Source: Thermodesulforhabdus norvegica
GTDB taxonomy: Bacteria > Desulfobacterota > Syntrophobacteria > Syntrophobacterales > Thermodesulforhabdaceae
Assembly: GCF_900114975.1 (NCBI RefSeq)
Contig: NZ_FOUU01000002.1
Location: 447,848-511,847 of the forward strand
DNA length: 64,000 nt
Reading direction: 5' to 3'
Shown one piece after another: positions 51,948 to 60,072 of this stretch. The notes beneath the pieces are model-generated. The model did no database searches and was not told where the DNA came from. It saw only the letters and a program-made list of their open reading frames with translations. The position numbers were made by a program, and so were the translations under genes. The first letter of the stretch is position 1; every line of letters starts with the position of its first letter.

Positions 51948-52669
51948 ATCCATATTATCTGGTGCAAATGCTCAATGCTGTGGCGGCTGATGCGACATAC
52001 CTCACTATCCTGGCGCCACCCGAAGAATGGCGGCCGAATGAGGCCTATCCTGCGATGGCGTATGTTAGGCCAGCCACATGGAATGGGTATGTGTACCGCA
52101 CAACTAGCCCTGGTACGTCCGGATCGTCCGAACCGGCATGGCCCTCCGACATTGGGCAGACCGTGATCGATAATGACATTACTTGGGAGTGCGTTGAGTT
52201 CCCGGCTACGTATGACAGCGCGATGCTGGCTCAAATATGGGTGCCGTCCGTAACGTACAACGTAGGCAATCTCGTAAGAGCATCATCATATAACGGTTAT
52301 GTCTATCGATGCATCCAGGCAGGCACATCTGGCAGCAGCGAACCCGTCTGGCCCGAAGTGGAGGGTAATCAGGTAAACGACGGCACAGTGGTATGGGAGG
52401 CAGTTCGTAACTGGGCCGTGGCCGGCATTGACATCACAGGCTTGCTGTCAGTCATAGAGGACGGTTATGCAGTAACGCTCAACATCCCCGACATCAGCGA
52501 AATCACAAATGTTGCTTCAGCTGTGGTCAAGAGTATTGCATTTCTGGATCCCGCACACACGCGCATTGTGCTGGTCTATGACATCACGACGATGCAGACC
52601 GTGCTGGCGGAACACATGAGTCTCGTGCAGGCATTTACCCACACGGAGGATGCAAGGATTATACGATGA
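51932..52669 (+). CDS. Tail protein with two carbohydrate-binding-like modules
   Basis: 245 residues. Two successive modules of about 55-60 residues (about 30-90 and 97-155) share Y-x-V/M-G-x-L/M-V-x-x-x-x-x-NGYVYR, then GTSGSSEPxWP. This pattern is like the chitin-binding type 3 (CBM5/12) fold often found in phage adsorption proteins. The C-terminus (residues 165-245) is alpha/beta without known match. A 16-base overlap connects it to the previous gene. Confidence 0.6.
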   Translation: MAERLNPYYLVQMLNAVAADATYLTILAPPEEWRPNEAYPAMAYVRPATWNGYVYRTTSPGTSGSSEPAWPSDIGQTVIDNDITWECVEFPATYDSAMLAQIWVPSVTYNVGNLVRASSYNGYVYRCIQAGTSGSSEPVWPEVEGNQVNDGTVVWEAVRNWAVAGIDITGLLSVIEDGYAVTLNIPDISEITNVASAVVKSIAFLDPAHTRIVLVYDITTMQTVLAEHMSLVQAFTHTEDARIIR

Positions 52670-53625
52670 TCACGTTCGACCTGCACAAGCCCCTTGTTCC
52701 TGCAGACGGTCGTGACATCACACTGGCCATCCCGGCTGTGCAAGAGACCGAAACTGTCCTTGATGTGCCGGGCGGGCATCGTGCAAGGGCGGTCTCATCT
52801 ATCGCAGCATCCAATGTATCCGTGTTAGTGTTGCAAGGCGGATGGCGCCGGAAGACAGTTTCCCAGAATGTGGTCGCATATGACGTAGCCCCGATATCCA
52901 CGACGGACGCACGGCGTGGCCGCCGCAACGACTTGGCTTATTTGTACTCATCTCCATCGATAATGACCGTAGGGCACAGATGGAGGACGGCGGACGTCGC
53001 ACAGTGCGTTCTCGTACAAGACGAATGGCGCCTGCCGAGTCGCAATCGTAGCGGCATAGTCATTCGATACGATGCTGCGAGGGCCAGTGAGAAAACGATT
53101 CTATCTGCGAGCGCCGGCGCCACGATGGTGGAGCCGTCTGTCACATTGCAGCATGGATCATGTGATACGGTGCAGGACACCGCTTCTGTGAGCTGGGACA
53201 GTATACCGGCGGTCGATCACGACATACGCGTCGCAACCGCAACGACCGATATCATTTGTGTCGGCAAAGCAGTACGACAGTCTGGACTGAACGTTGTGGA
53301 AGCATATCGGCGGAGCCACAAGCGTATTCTGTCGTACGTCGGTCGGGTGCTACATGACCACTGGACATATCCACCACGGCGGTACATGGATGTCCGCGCT
53401 TCGATCGATCCTTCGGAGTCGCTCGTCAGGTGTTTACGCGACTGGCTGGATCGACTGCAGTATATGCACCGTGACATAGCGGCGCTGTGGGGCGGAGGTG
53501 AGGGTCGGGTCTATTGCTGGAGACAATATTTTCCACCTGCTGCCGATGACATAGAACTGGCATTCGATGAGGATGCGACGCCGTTTGTCCCGTTGAACGA
53601 CGAGGAGGTTACACTGGCGGCATGA
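52666..53625 (+). CDS. Tail protein of unknown fold
   Basis: 319 residues. No known motif. It is beta-rich in the first 200 residues, then helical with several W and Y. Four-base overlaps on both sides place it in the tail operon. Function is unknown; it probably belongs to the tail tip. Confidence 0.5.
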   Translation: MITFDLHKPLVPADGRDITLAIPAVQETETVLDVPGGHRARAVSSIAASNVSVLVLQGGWRRKTVSQNVVAYDVAPISTTDARRGRRNDLAYLYSSPSIMTVGHRWRTADVAQCVLVQDEWRLPSRNRSGIVIRYDAARASEKTILSASAGATMVEPSVTLQHGSCDTVQDTASVSWDSIPAVDHDIRVATATTDIICVGKAVRQSGLNVVEAYRRSHKRILSYVGRVLHDHWTYPPRRYMDVRASIDPSESLVRCLRDWLDRLQYMHRDIAALWGGGEGRVYCWRQYFPPAADDIELAFDEDATPFVPLNDEEVTLAA

Positions 53626-54797
53626 TCATCCGTGACGGCCGGAGGGGCAGGTCGAAATCACGCTTGATTGGTGGCAGCGGTATTACGGTTCGGTTCGATC
53701 CGTTGCTCTACGATCTGATATGTACCATGAGACCCCGACCAGGGCAGCAGGTGCGGGTAATACGTAAGCGCTGGATGCGCTTCGTACACGTGATTTTCGG
53801 ATCATTGATCATAACGGGGTATGCTATGCTACGGCGAGTGTCGGACAACGCAGAAATCAGGCTGTTCAGCGTCTCGGTGCGCACATCTATTGACGATTAT
53901 TGCTGGAACTTTAGCGCCGAGACGGATAAGACAGGCGTACTACTCACGGAAGCTTCGACAGATCCTGTCGAGGTGGAGCTTAATCTGAGCGGCACAACGT
54001 GGCGATTTATTGTGGAGGAATGGTCCGACAGGCGACAGTTCGGCAGTGAGGGCTATGTCATAGCTGGACGATCACCGAGCGCACTGTTGGCGGCTCCATA
54101 TGCATCAGAAGTTTATGTAGCAAACGAATCATCGACGCTGGCATCTGTCATGGCCTCGGAACAATTCCAGTATACAGAATGGACACTCAGTTGGCAGGCG
54201 TCTGACTGGGTCCTGCCGCCTTATGCCGCGAGCCTACACGGTACGCCGGTAGGTATCGTCAGCAGGCTGGCTGAGGCTGTGGGCGCATTCGTGATGACCG
54301 ATAGGGCTGAGACCATCCTGCATGTGTTACCAGAAGTGCCAATTGCACGATGGCACCTGTGGGATGCAGACCCGGACGTCACAATCACAGACAGCGTCAT
54401 GTACGAGCTATCTGCCAGAAGGTCTTTCGGCTCGTTGTGCAATGGCGTGATCGTCGTGTGTACACAGCCAGGTGGACTCGTCGTGGATGCGCGTGTGACG
54501 GGTACGGACGGCACACCACGCCTGCCGACTGTGTATGACGACCTGCTCACGGATGTACAGGCGGCCCGTGCCAGGGCCATCCGGGACATATCGCTGTCCG
54601 GGGTCTGGACGACAGCAACGATCGTAACACCCTTCTCAGCAGATATGCCGCTGTGTATGCCAGGGCAAACCATACAGGTCCTCGACGGCGGTGTGTCCAG
54701 ACGTGGTTACGTGAGGGACATAGAGATCAACGCTGTCTGGGATGAATCATTCGTTATCACACAGACAATCACGTGCATGTTACGGGAGGCGACGTAA
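53622..54797 (+). CDS. Baseplate-hub-like tail protein
   Basis: 391 residues. VIAGRSPSALLAAPYASEVY at about residue 147 and the later ITPFSADMPLCMPGQTIQVL-like strand set (VTPFSADMPLCMPGQTIQVL) recall Mu gp44/T4 gp27-type hub proteins, which cap the tube end. The VYVANESSTLASVMASE block is also common there. I take it as the hub of a non-contractile tail tip; the assignment is from pattern only. Confidence 0.55.
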   Translation: MIIRDGRRGRSKSRLIGGSGITVRFDPLLYDLICTMRPRPGQQVRVIRKRWMRFVHVIFGSLIITGYAMLRRVSDNAEIRLFSVSVRTSIDDYCWNFSAETDKTGVLLTEASTDPVEVELNLSGTTWRFIVEEWSDRRQFGSEGYVIAGRSPSALLAAPYASEVYVANESSTLASVMASEQFQYTEWTLSWQASDWVLPPYAASLHGTPVGIVSRLAEAVGAFVMTDRAETILHVLPEVPIARWHLWDADPDVTITDSVMYELSARRSFGSLCNGVIVVCTQPGGLVVDARVTGTDGTPRLPTVYDDLLTDVQAARARAIRDISLSGVWTTATIVTPFSADMPLCMPGQTIQVLDGGVSRRGYVRDIEINAVWDESFVITQTITCMLREAT

Positions 54798-55846
54798 TGC
54801 CAGCACCTAGACTCTTTGCCAGCACCGATACCGGAGCGCCGCAAATCTATAAAGGCCATGAGGGAGCCATACGCGATGTGTTGCGCGCATGCCTGGTGGA
54901 TGGCTACGGATCGCAGCCTCCGGCGGGATGGACGCTGGCCTATGAGGATACTGCTACGTATGTCTTCCGCAATAATCTCGATGATGGCGGCACTGGCTGC
55001 TACGTTGCTCTGTCTGAAGTTGTCACAAACAATCTGGATGTGTGGATGTACCGCAATTGCACCGGCACAGGACGTGGCGACGGTGACGTGAGTATCCCGC
55101 GCAGTAGCGAATGGGAAGCGGCGGCTACATCGAGCACAGCCGTTCGTAGAAAACCGTGGGCATACTGGTACGATAGCACGTCAGATCCTCTGCCGTGGTC
55201 CGTCGTTGCTGATTCAAGGTTCTTTGTGTGGCTATCTCCTATGACGAGGGCAGATAGAGAGCCTAACACTATTATTCTCATGTGTGGAGACTACGAGCCC
55301 ATCGTCCCGGTCACATGGCATGCGATGATCGGGTTTCGGAATTACTACACTGCAAGTTACGGGGCTAGAAATTGCCGAACCTACAGCGGTTATGTGATGC
55401 GTCATTATTCGAGTTCCCCGTGGCGTGGCTTTGAAGGATATGTGCTGGAGGAGCCGTGGACGCAAGGCGTCAGCTTTGTAAAACACAGTCTTGTAGAATT
55501 CAGGGACTCATCACCTGACTATGATTTGCGATACCCGCATGAGACGCCGTGGGGCGGGAGATACATGGTTGTCAGTCCCGTTGTCATATATGCGCGGACC
55601 GAGACGGAGGCAGTGTTCCAGCACCCGCTGGGATACGTACCAGGGTGGCACTTTCTTGCCCATTGCTGCATCGAGGCCGGACAGGCTCTCTGTGGATGGA
55701 CGCCAGGTACGTTTGCGACTACGCCGACGTGGGATGATTTCTACCGAGTCGTCACGATAGAAGGCAAGCAGTATCTGATGGTGAGGGCCATTCCGGTGCC
55801 GATTTTGATCGGTCTCGAGGAGTCCAACTGGAGAGGTATGGTATGA
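54797..55846 (+). CDS. Tail-tip structural protein, paralogue C
   Basis: 349 residues from ATG 54797, which overlaps the previous stop in TAATG. STDTGAPQIYKGHEGAIRDV, then LRACLVDGYGSQPPAGWTLA and TATYVFRNN are a well-known pattern in structural proteins of siphoviral prophages. It shares the plan of the genes at 50023 and 50868. The remaining part has many W, Y and short strands. Probably it contacts the host surface. Confidence 0.6.
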   Translation: MPAPRLFASTDTGAPQIYKGHEGAIRDVLRACLVDGYGSQPPAGWTLAYEDTATYVFRNNLDDGGTGCYVALSEVVTNNLDVWMYRNCTGTGRGDGDVSIPRSSEWEAAATSSTAVRRKPWAYWYDSTSDPLPWSVVADSRFFVWLSPMTRADREPNTIILMCGDYEPIVPVTWHAMIGFRNYYTASYGARNCRTYSGYVMRHYSSSPWRGFEGYVLEEPWTQGVSFVKHSLVEFRDSSPDYDLRYPHETPWGGRYMVVSPVVIYARTETEAVFQHPLGYVPGWHFLAHCCIEAGQALCGWTPGTFATTPTWDDFYRVVTIEGKQYLMVRAIPVPILIGLEESNWRGMV

Positions 55847-56148
55847 TGCTGGGACTCAAAATGCTTCGCGATCCGGACTATAAAGCAAAAACAATCAGCG
55901 GCATTGTGACACGAGAAGGTCAACCGGTGCAGACATACGTGCACATATTCGCTCGCAATCAGATTTGTGGACGCAGGTACGGATGGTTCTACTACGTGAT
56001 ACCCACCAGACCTGACGGGTCGTGGGTGTTTCGGCTGCCTCCGTCGGCAATTCCTGGTGATGGCATTATGTGCTGCATGGCGTTCGACGATCAGGGTGTG
56101 TACGCAGGCACAATGATAGAAACGCAGATGGCGGACGAGGTGTGGTGA
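55843..56148 (+). CDS. Small beta-domain tail protein
   Basis: 101 residues. ISGIVTREGQPVQTYVHIFA opens a small beta sandwich of the carboxypeptidase-regulatory-like type, similar to the C-terminal domain of the gene at 50868. Four-base overlap with the previous gene. It may be a separate fibre tip. Confidence 0.55.
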   Translation: MMLGLKMLRDPDYKAKTISGIVTREGQPVQTYVHIFARNQICGRRYGWFYYVIPTRPDGSWVFRLPPSAIPGDGIMCCMAFDDQGVYAGTMIETQMADEVW

Positions 56149-56366
56149 TGAATATATACCGGAGACTCCATGATGTTCTATCCGGCAAGACGTTTGTCGG
56201 CTACGGTACGGTTGTGGATGTGAGAGACGGTAGGCTCGTTGTGAGCCTGCACGGCGGTGGTGAGGTTGTTGTCGCCGGCGATGCGTCGGTAGGCGACCAT
56301 GTTATTATTCATGATCGGCTCGTCGAGGTCGTCCCTGCCCTCCCCGTGTATTCAGTTGATTTGTAA
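56148..56366 (+). CDS. Small beta-barrel tail protein
   Basis: 72 residues from ATG 56148 (TGATG overlap). The pattern YGTVVDVRDGRLVVSLHGGG and VGDHVIIHDRLVE suggests a small OB-like barrel. It is the last gene of the prophage, ending 262 bp from the right end. No similar protein is known to me. Confidence 0.5.
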   Translation: MNIYRRLHDVLSGKTFVGYGTVVDVRDGRLVVSLHGGGEVVVAGDASVGDHVIIHDRLVEVVPALPVYSVDL

Positions 56367-56384
56367 CCGCCTCAGGACCTTTAT

Positions 56385-56628
56385 GCTTTGCATTTTACGT
56401 GTCACGTTACAGCCGGTTTCGACGTCACCGGCTACGACGTGAACCCGCACGTTCCCCGGATATTCGAGGAAAACGGGATGAGGTGTGACGGTTTTTCGCA
56501 TTTTACGTGTCATATTACGGTGTATTTGGCAACACATTGCCACTTGATCAGACCAACCCTCTCGCCCCCGACCTTTAGTGCTTTGCATTTTACGTGTCAC
56601 ATTTTCGCATTTTATGTGTCACGTTACA
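56385..56628 (-). repeat. Right-end transposase-type binding sites
   Basis: Read on the minus strand, the motif occurs at 56602-56621 (TGACACATAAAATGCGAAAA, terminal), 56580-56599 (TGACACGTAAAATGCAAAGC), 56493-56512 (TGACACGTAAAATGCGAAAA) and 56385-56404 (TGACACGTAAAATGCAAAGC). The first two are 22 bp apart. The innermost is followed by CGTTACA just like the real terminus. The orientation is opposite to the left-end sites, as required for paired transposon ends. Confidence 0.85.
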
Positions 56629-56633
56629 AAAAC
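56629..56633 (+). repeat. Target-site duplication, right copy
   Basis: AAAAC following the terminal CA of the prophage, identical to 30562-30566. The two copies predict the uninterrupted site ACAAAAACGCTTGACA. Confidence 0.9.
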
Positions 56634-56635
56634 GC

Positions 56636-56665
56636 TTGACAGAACTCACGGGGTTGCCTTATACA
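56636..56665 (+). promoter_or_regulatory. Promoter of tRNA-Phe
   Basis: -35 TTGACA (56636-56641, perfect), an 18-base spacer, and -10 TATACA (56660-56665), 11 bp before the tRNA. The right target duplication ends two bases before the -35, so the prophage replaced any upstream activating DNA. Confidence 0.8.
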
Positions 56666-56676
56666 GATCTGCGCAT

Positions 56677-56752
56677 GGCGGGGTAGCTCAGTCGGTAGAG
56701 CAGTGGACTGAAAATCCTCGTGTCCCCAGTTCGATTCTGGGCCCCGCCACCA
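56677..56752 (+). tRNA. tRNA-Phe (GAA)
   Basis: 76 bases with encoded CCA. Acceptor GGCGGGG/CCCCGCC, D arm GCTCAGTCGGTAGAGC, anticodon loop CTGAAAA with GAA, and T arm CCCAG TTCGATT CTGGG are all intact. Confidence 0.96.
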
Positions 56753-56811
56753 GGAACTTCCGACAAACTAATACGGTCGCCGGAAGCCCAAAAGGCATCC
56801 GGCTGAAACAA

Positions 56812-56840
56812 AACCCGCAAACAGCGGGTTTTGTTTTTTT
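56812..56840 (+). terminator. Terminator after tRNA-Phe
   Basis: AACCCGC (56812-56818), loop AAACA, GCGGGTT (56824-56830), then TTGTTTTTTT. A clear intrinsic terminator 60 bp after the tRNA. Confidence 0.88.
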
Positions 56841-56864
56841 AACATCGATCGCTAGAGGCTTGGG

Positions 56865-57485
56865 GTGAAAATACGGCATATTGAACACCACGGCGCTGAA
56901 GAGCTTATTACCAGACTCAGAAAGGTTACGCTCTTAAAAAGACCCGAAGTACGGATTTACGAAAGCTGCACAATATCTCTGGAAAAAATATCGACTTCCT
57001 CTATTTATCCCACTCAACGCTACGTACTTTTACAGGAACTTACAAAGGTGCGGGAGCTCCAATGGGCTCTGCAAGAACACGGTTATGACATGTTTCAGCT
57101 CAACGGATATCTGAATATCTGGATTGACGATAGTACTGATCCCATTACGCTTCTCCCTCCGGTTGTGGAAGAATCAATTGAAAGGGACGGAAGAGTCGTG
57201 GTCCTTATAAATGACGGCATGCATAGGCTTTACCTGGCTCATCGCCAATGGATTATCCCTCAGGTGGTCTTTATAAGGGGTGTTCCCAAAGAATACCCTT
57301 ACTATGCCTACCCCAACCCTTTTCAGTGGGATGGAATTGACCTCATTGATGAGCTTCCCGAAGGCTACATAAAAAAATGGCACAGAATCCGCGATTATCA
57401 TTCCCTTTACAGGAATTTCAACTCGGCTTTTTCAAATGTGGGTGCTCCCAGAGGAAGATTTTACCGAGATGGGCGGAAAGAATAG
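56865..57485 (+). CDS. Protein of unknown function with DGMHR motif
   Basis: 206 residues from GTG 56865. LINDGMHRLYLAHR recalls the DG-x-HR motif of ParB-like nuclease folds, but no other ParB motif is clear. The N-terminal 70 residues are helical, and the C-terminus is rich in aromatic residues (EYPYYAYPNPFQW). It overlaps prmA by 17 bp and so is probably co-translated with it. Function is unknown. Confidence 0.55.
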   Translation: MKIRHIEHHGAEELITRLRKVTLLKRPEVRIYESCTISLEKISTSSIYPTQRYVLLQELTKVRELQWALQEHGYDMFQLNGYLNIWIDDSTDPITLLPPVVEESIERDGRVVVLINDGMHRLYLAHRQWIIPQVVFIRGVPKEYPYYAYPNPFQWDGIDLIDELPEGYIKKWHRIRDYHSLYRNFNSAFSNVGAPRGRFYRDGRKE

Positions 57486-58350
57486 GTCCTGGCTTGAAAT
57501 AAAAATAGACATATTGAACTCCGGAGATCTCACTGTTGATGAGGTGGCGGGTTTCGTTGCCGATTTCTTTCAAAAACCCGCTGAGCAGAGAGGAAGGATT
57601 ATAAGGGTCTACGAGGAGTCAGATGATTCGATTGGACTTTCCCGGCTGAAAGCTGCTTTAAAAAGCCTGGGTGTGGAGGCGGAGATATCGGTTGGGAGTT
57701 TTAGCGATAGGTTCTGGGAACAAGAATGGAAGAAGCATCTTAAACCCCTTTACGTTGGTGAAGGTATTCTGGTGAGGCCAAGCTGGCTTTCCGTGGAGGG
57801 GCACGAAAACAGAACTGAGATTGTCATCGACCCCGGCATGGCTTTTGGTACCGGCCACCATGAAACGACCCTGCTGTGTCTTCAGTGGCTTGACGACTTT
57901 TGCGGGGGGCAAAAGGTAAAAAACAGATCTCTTTTGGACGTGGGAACGGGATCGGGTATCCTTGCAATAACCGCCGCCAAGCTCGGTTTTGATCCTGTTG
58001 TGTCCCTGGACATTGATCCCGAGGCCGTTAATGTGGCCGCCGGGAATGTGGCTCTAAATGACGTTGAAAGTAAGGTACTGCTCATAGCGGGCGATATAGG
58101 TTCCTTGAAGAGAAGGTTTGATGTTATCATGGCCAACATTCAGGCGGAGGTTCTCAAAGAGATGGCCCATAGATTCGTTTCTTTAGTGCGTCGGGGTCCG
58201 CAGAGCTTTGTTGTTCTCAGCGGTGTTTTAGATTTTCAGTACGAAGATGTCATTAGCGCTTACGAGAGCTCCGGTTTCAGGTTTGAGAAATCGAACCGCC
58301 TTGGCGAATGGTGCCTGATTGCTTTTAAGCCGCCTTTTGACGAAGCCTAA
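57469..58350 (+). CDS. prmA: Ribosomal protein L11 methyltransferase
   Basis: SAM-dependent enzyme that trimethylates L11. 293 residues from ATG 57469, the same length as E. coli PrmA. An N-terminal substrate domain (WLEIKIDILNSGDLTVDEVA) is followed by DPGMAFGTGHHETT, then motif I LLDVGTGSGILAI and the MANIQAE motif. It ends 4 bp inside the convergent gene. Confidence 0.92.
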   Translation: MGGKNRSWLEIKIDILNSGDLTVDEVAGFVADFFQKPAEQRGRIIRVYEESDDSIGLSRLKAALKSLGVEAEISVGSFSDRFWEQEWKKHLKPLYVGEGILVRPSWLSVEGHENRTEIVIDPGMAFGTGHHETTLLCLQWLDDFCGGQKVKNRSLLDVGTGSGILAITAAKLGFDPVVSLDIDPEAVNVAAGNVALNDVESKVLLIAGDIGSLKRRFDVIMANIQAEVLKEMAHRFVSLVRRGPQSFVVLSGVLDFQYEDVISAYESSGFRFEKSNRLGEWCLIAFKPPFDEA

Positions 58351-59957
58351 TCAAGCCATTTGCTGTCGCTGTAGTAGCGATAGAGGACCGGATGAAAGAT
58401 GGAGTGAGGCCTTATTTCGAGTTTTTTTCTATCTGCGGGGCTGAAAATAAAGAGGGTTGATAAAACAGAGGAATCAAGAAACTTTGTTTCGATTGAATTT
58501 CTCTCCCAGGAGCCCAGAATTTTTTTAATTGCCCTGTCTGCAGGCCATCTGGAGCCAATGACCCATCCCCAATCTCCGAAGGTTGGAATATAAGCGTGAT
58601 AAGGCAACGGGTATAAACCGGCTGCCTCCATTGTCCTTACGACGCACCAGAAGGCCTTCGGGCTGAACAAAGGGCTTGTTGCCTGGGTGACGATCGCTCC
58701 TTCCGGATTCAACCTTCTTTTACAGATTTCATAAAATTCCAGGCTGTAAAGGCGTTCAAGGTTAGGAGTCCGAGGATCGGGAAGATCGATAATTATGACA
58801 TCCCATCCTGCGGGCGTTTGATCGGGCGGCATCTGAACAAAACGGCCGGCATCAGCGTTAATTATTCGGACTCTTTTATCCTTCAGCGAAGCATCGTTCA
58901 GGTCGACCATAAGCGGGTGCTCTCTTGACAGTTTTGTCATCGACGGATCGATGTCAACAAGGGTAACTATCTTAACATCCCGGTATTTTAGGACTTCTCG
59001 GGCGGCAAGTCCGTCTCCGCCCCCGAGTATAAGTACGGCGTCCCGTTTTTTCACCAGATTCATTGCGGGATGTACCAGGCATTCGTGATAACGGTATTCG
59101 TCGTAACTGGAAAACTGTAAGTGTCCGTTGAGGTATAACCAGATGTAATTCTGCCATCTGGTCATAACGATTTTCTGATAGGGAGTTTGTTCCATGTAGA
59201 TTATCTGATCTCTGTATCTTTTCTGCTCGCTCCAGAAGGTTATCCCCTTAAGGAATGGATAGATCAGTGGGAATAGAAGACCTGTGGCGATGAGGACGGC
59301 AAAGGCTTTTGCCGGCATTGAGGACCTGAAGGATAGGGCAAATAGGGCAGCAACTAGGAAGTTCAGTAGCCCAAGTAAAAAGCAGAGATAGGCCATACCA
59401 AGATAGGGAAGACCGAGAAAAGCAAAGAAAAGGCCTCCTAGAAGGGCTCCCCAATAGTCCTTTTCCAGAATGTTACTGAGGTTAAGGGAAAGCCCTTCGT
59501 ATAGACTGTTTATCCTTATAACGAGGGGGATTTCCATGCCGATAAGTGTGCCTATTCCGACCGTCCATCCGTAAAGGAACCAGGGAAGCCTTTCGGGCCA
59601 TGGAGCAATGCCGTAAGAGACCGGCACGGCAAGAGCAGTTGCAACGGATAGAACGCACTCTACAAGGACAAACCATGCCGCTTCGTTGCTTTTGATGTAT
59701 CTCGTCAACCGGCTTCCGAGGCCCATGGCAAAAAGAAAAAGGCTGATGGTCAGAGCCCACTGGAAAATCGTGTCCCCGAGAAGATAGGAGGCTATTGTTG
59801 ACAGGGCATACTCGGTCACAATACCCGAAAGACCGGTAAAAAAGGTACAGAGCTGAATAGCCCTTCTCGCTGTTATAAAGCCTGTTGCAGACCTGAGTTT
59901 TTTGAAAAGCACCGTGTTATCTTCGGAATTGCCCTGATCTTTTGCATCGATGGACAT
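58347..59957 (-). CDS. Membrane-bound spermidine-synthase-like protein
   Basis: 536 residues. Residues about 25-230 contain seven hydrophobic segments, followed by a spermidine-synthase domain: GGGDGLAAREVLKY (SAM-type pocket), TLVDIDPSMTKL and the DVIIIDLPDPRTP motif with the catalytic-type Asp. This two-part form occurs in many bacteria with unproven substrate. It may make polyamines or another aminopropyl product at the membrane. The ribosome site is GAGGAGG. Confidence 0.8.
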   Translation of the reverse strand: MSIDAKDQGNSEDNTVLFKKLRSATGFITARRAIQLCTFFTGLSGIVTEYALSTIASYLLGDTIFQWALTISLFLFAMGLGSRLTRYIKSNEAAWFVLVECVLSVATALAVPVSYGIAPWPERLPWFLYGWTVGIGTLIGMEIPLVIRINSLYEGLSLNLSNILEKDYWGALLGGLFFAFLGLPYLGMAYLCFLLGLLNFLVAALFALSFRSSMPAKAFAVLIATGLLFPLIYPFLKGITFWSEQKRYRDQIIYMEQTPYQKIVMTRWQNYIWLYLNGHLQFSSYDEYRYHECLVHPAMNLVKKRDAVLILGGGDGLAAREVLKYRDVKIVTLVDIDPSMTKLSREHPLMVDLNDASLKDKRVRIINADAGRFVQMPPDQTPAGWDVIIIDLPDPRTPNLERLYSLEFYEICKRRLNPEGAIVTQATSPLFSPKAFWCVVRTMEAAGLYPLPYHAYIPTFGDWGWVIGSRWPADRAIKKILGSWERNSIETKFLDSSVLSTLFIFSPADRKKLEIRPHSIFHPVLYRYYSDSKWLD

Positions 59958-60072
59958 TGAACCTCCTCGGAGGCTTTTCTTCTGTGCAGAGTTGCTTTCC
60001 GGTGGAAATCAACTTTATTATGATCCTTCGATTAAGTCGAGACACCATTGAATACGGAAAGGAGTGGGGGTA

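Larger units (their letters stand above)
30567..56628. mobile_element. Mu-like transposable siphophage-type prophage, 26,062 bp, no transposase seen
   Basis: Both termini begin TGT-N4-TGACAC when read inward (left TGTGATGTGACACGC, right TGTAACGTGACACAT) and continue AAAATGCGAAA, closely like Mu ends. Arrays of a 20-bp motif lie inside each end and a 5-bp duplication flanks the element. Cargo: Mu-type G, F, portal, terminase, DUF1804, protease, gpT, gp36-like and gp37-like genes; a tail-tube candidate, a tape measure and tail-tip genes; and a lysis cassette. No tail sheath is seen, so the tail is probably long and non-contractile, as in B3/D3112 phages. Missing are the MuA and MuB transposition proteins, Ner, an intact repressor and all early genes. 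The head-packaging block 31258-36899 runs leftward and the rest rightward. It lies between a transporter operon and tRNA-Phe. Confidence 0.93.

Noticed and set aside
56677-56752. tRNA-Phe as attachment site of an integrase-type prophage
   Set aside because: The element has Mu-like inverted ends and a 5-bp duplication outside the tRNA, there is no tRNA fragment at the left end, and no integrase gene is present.
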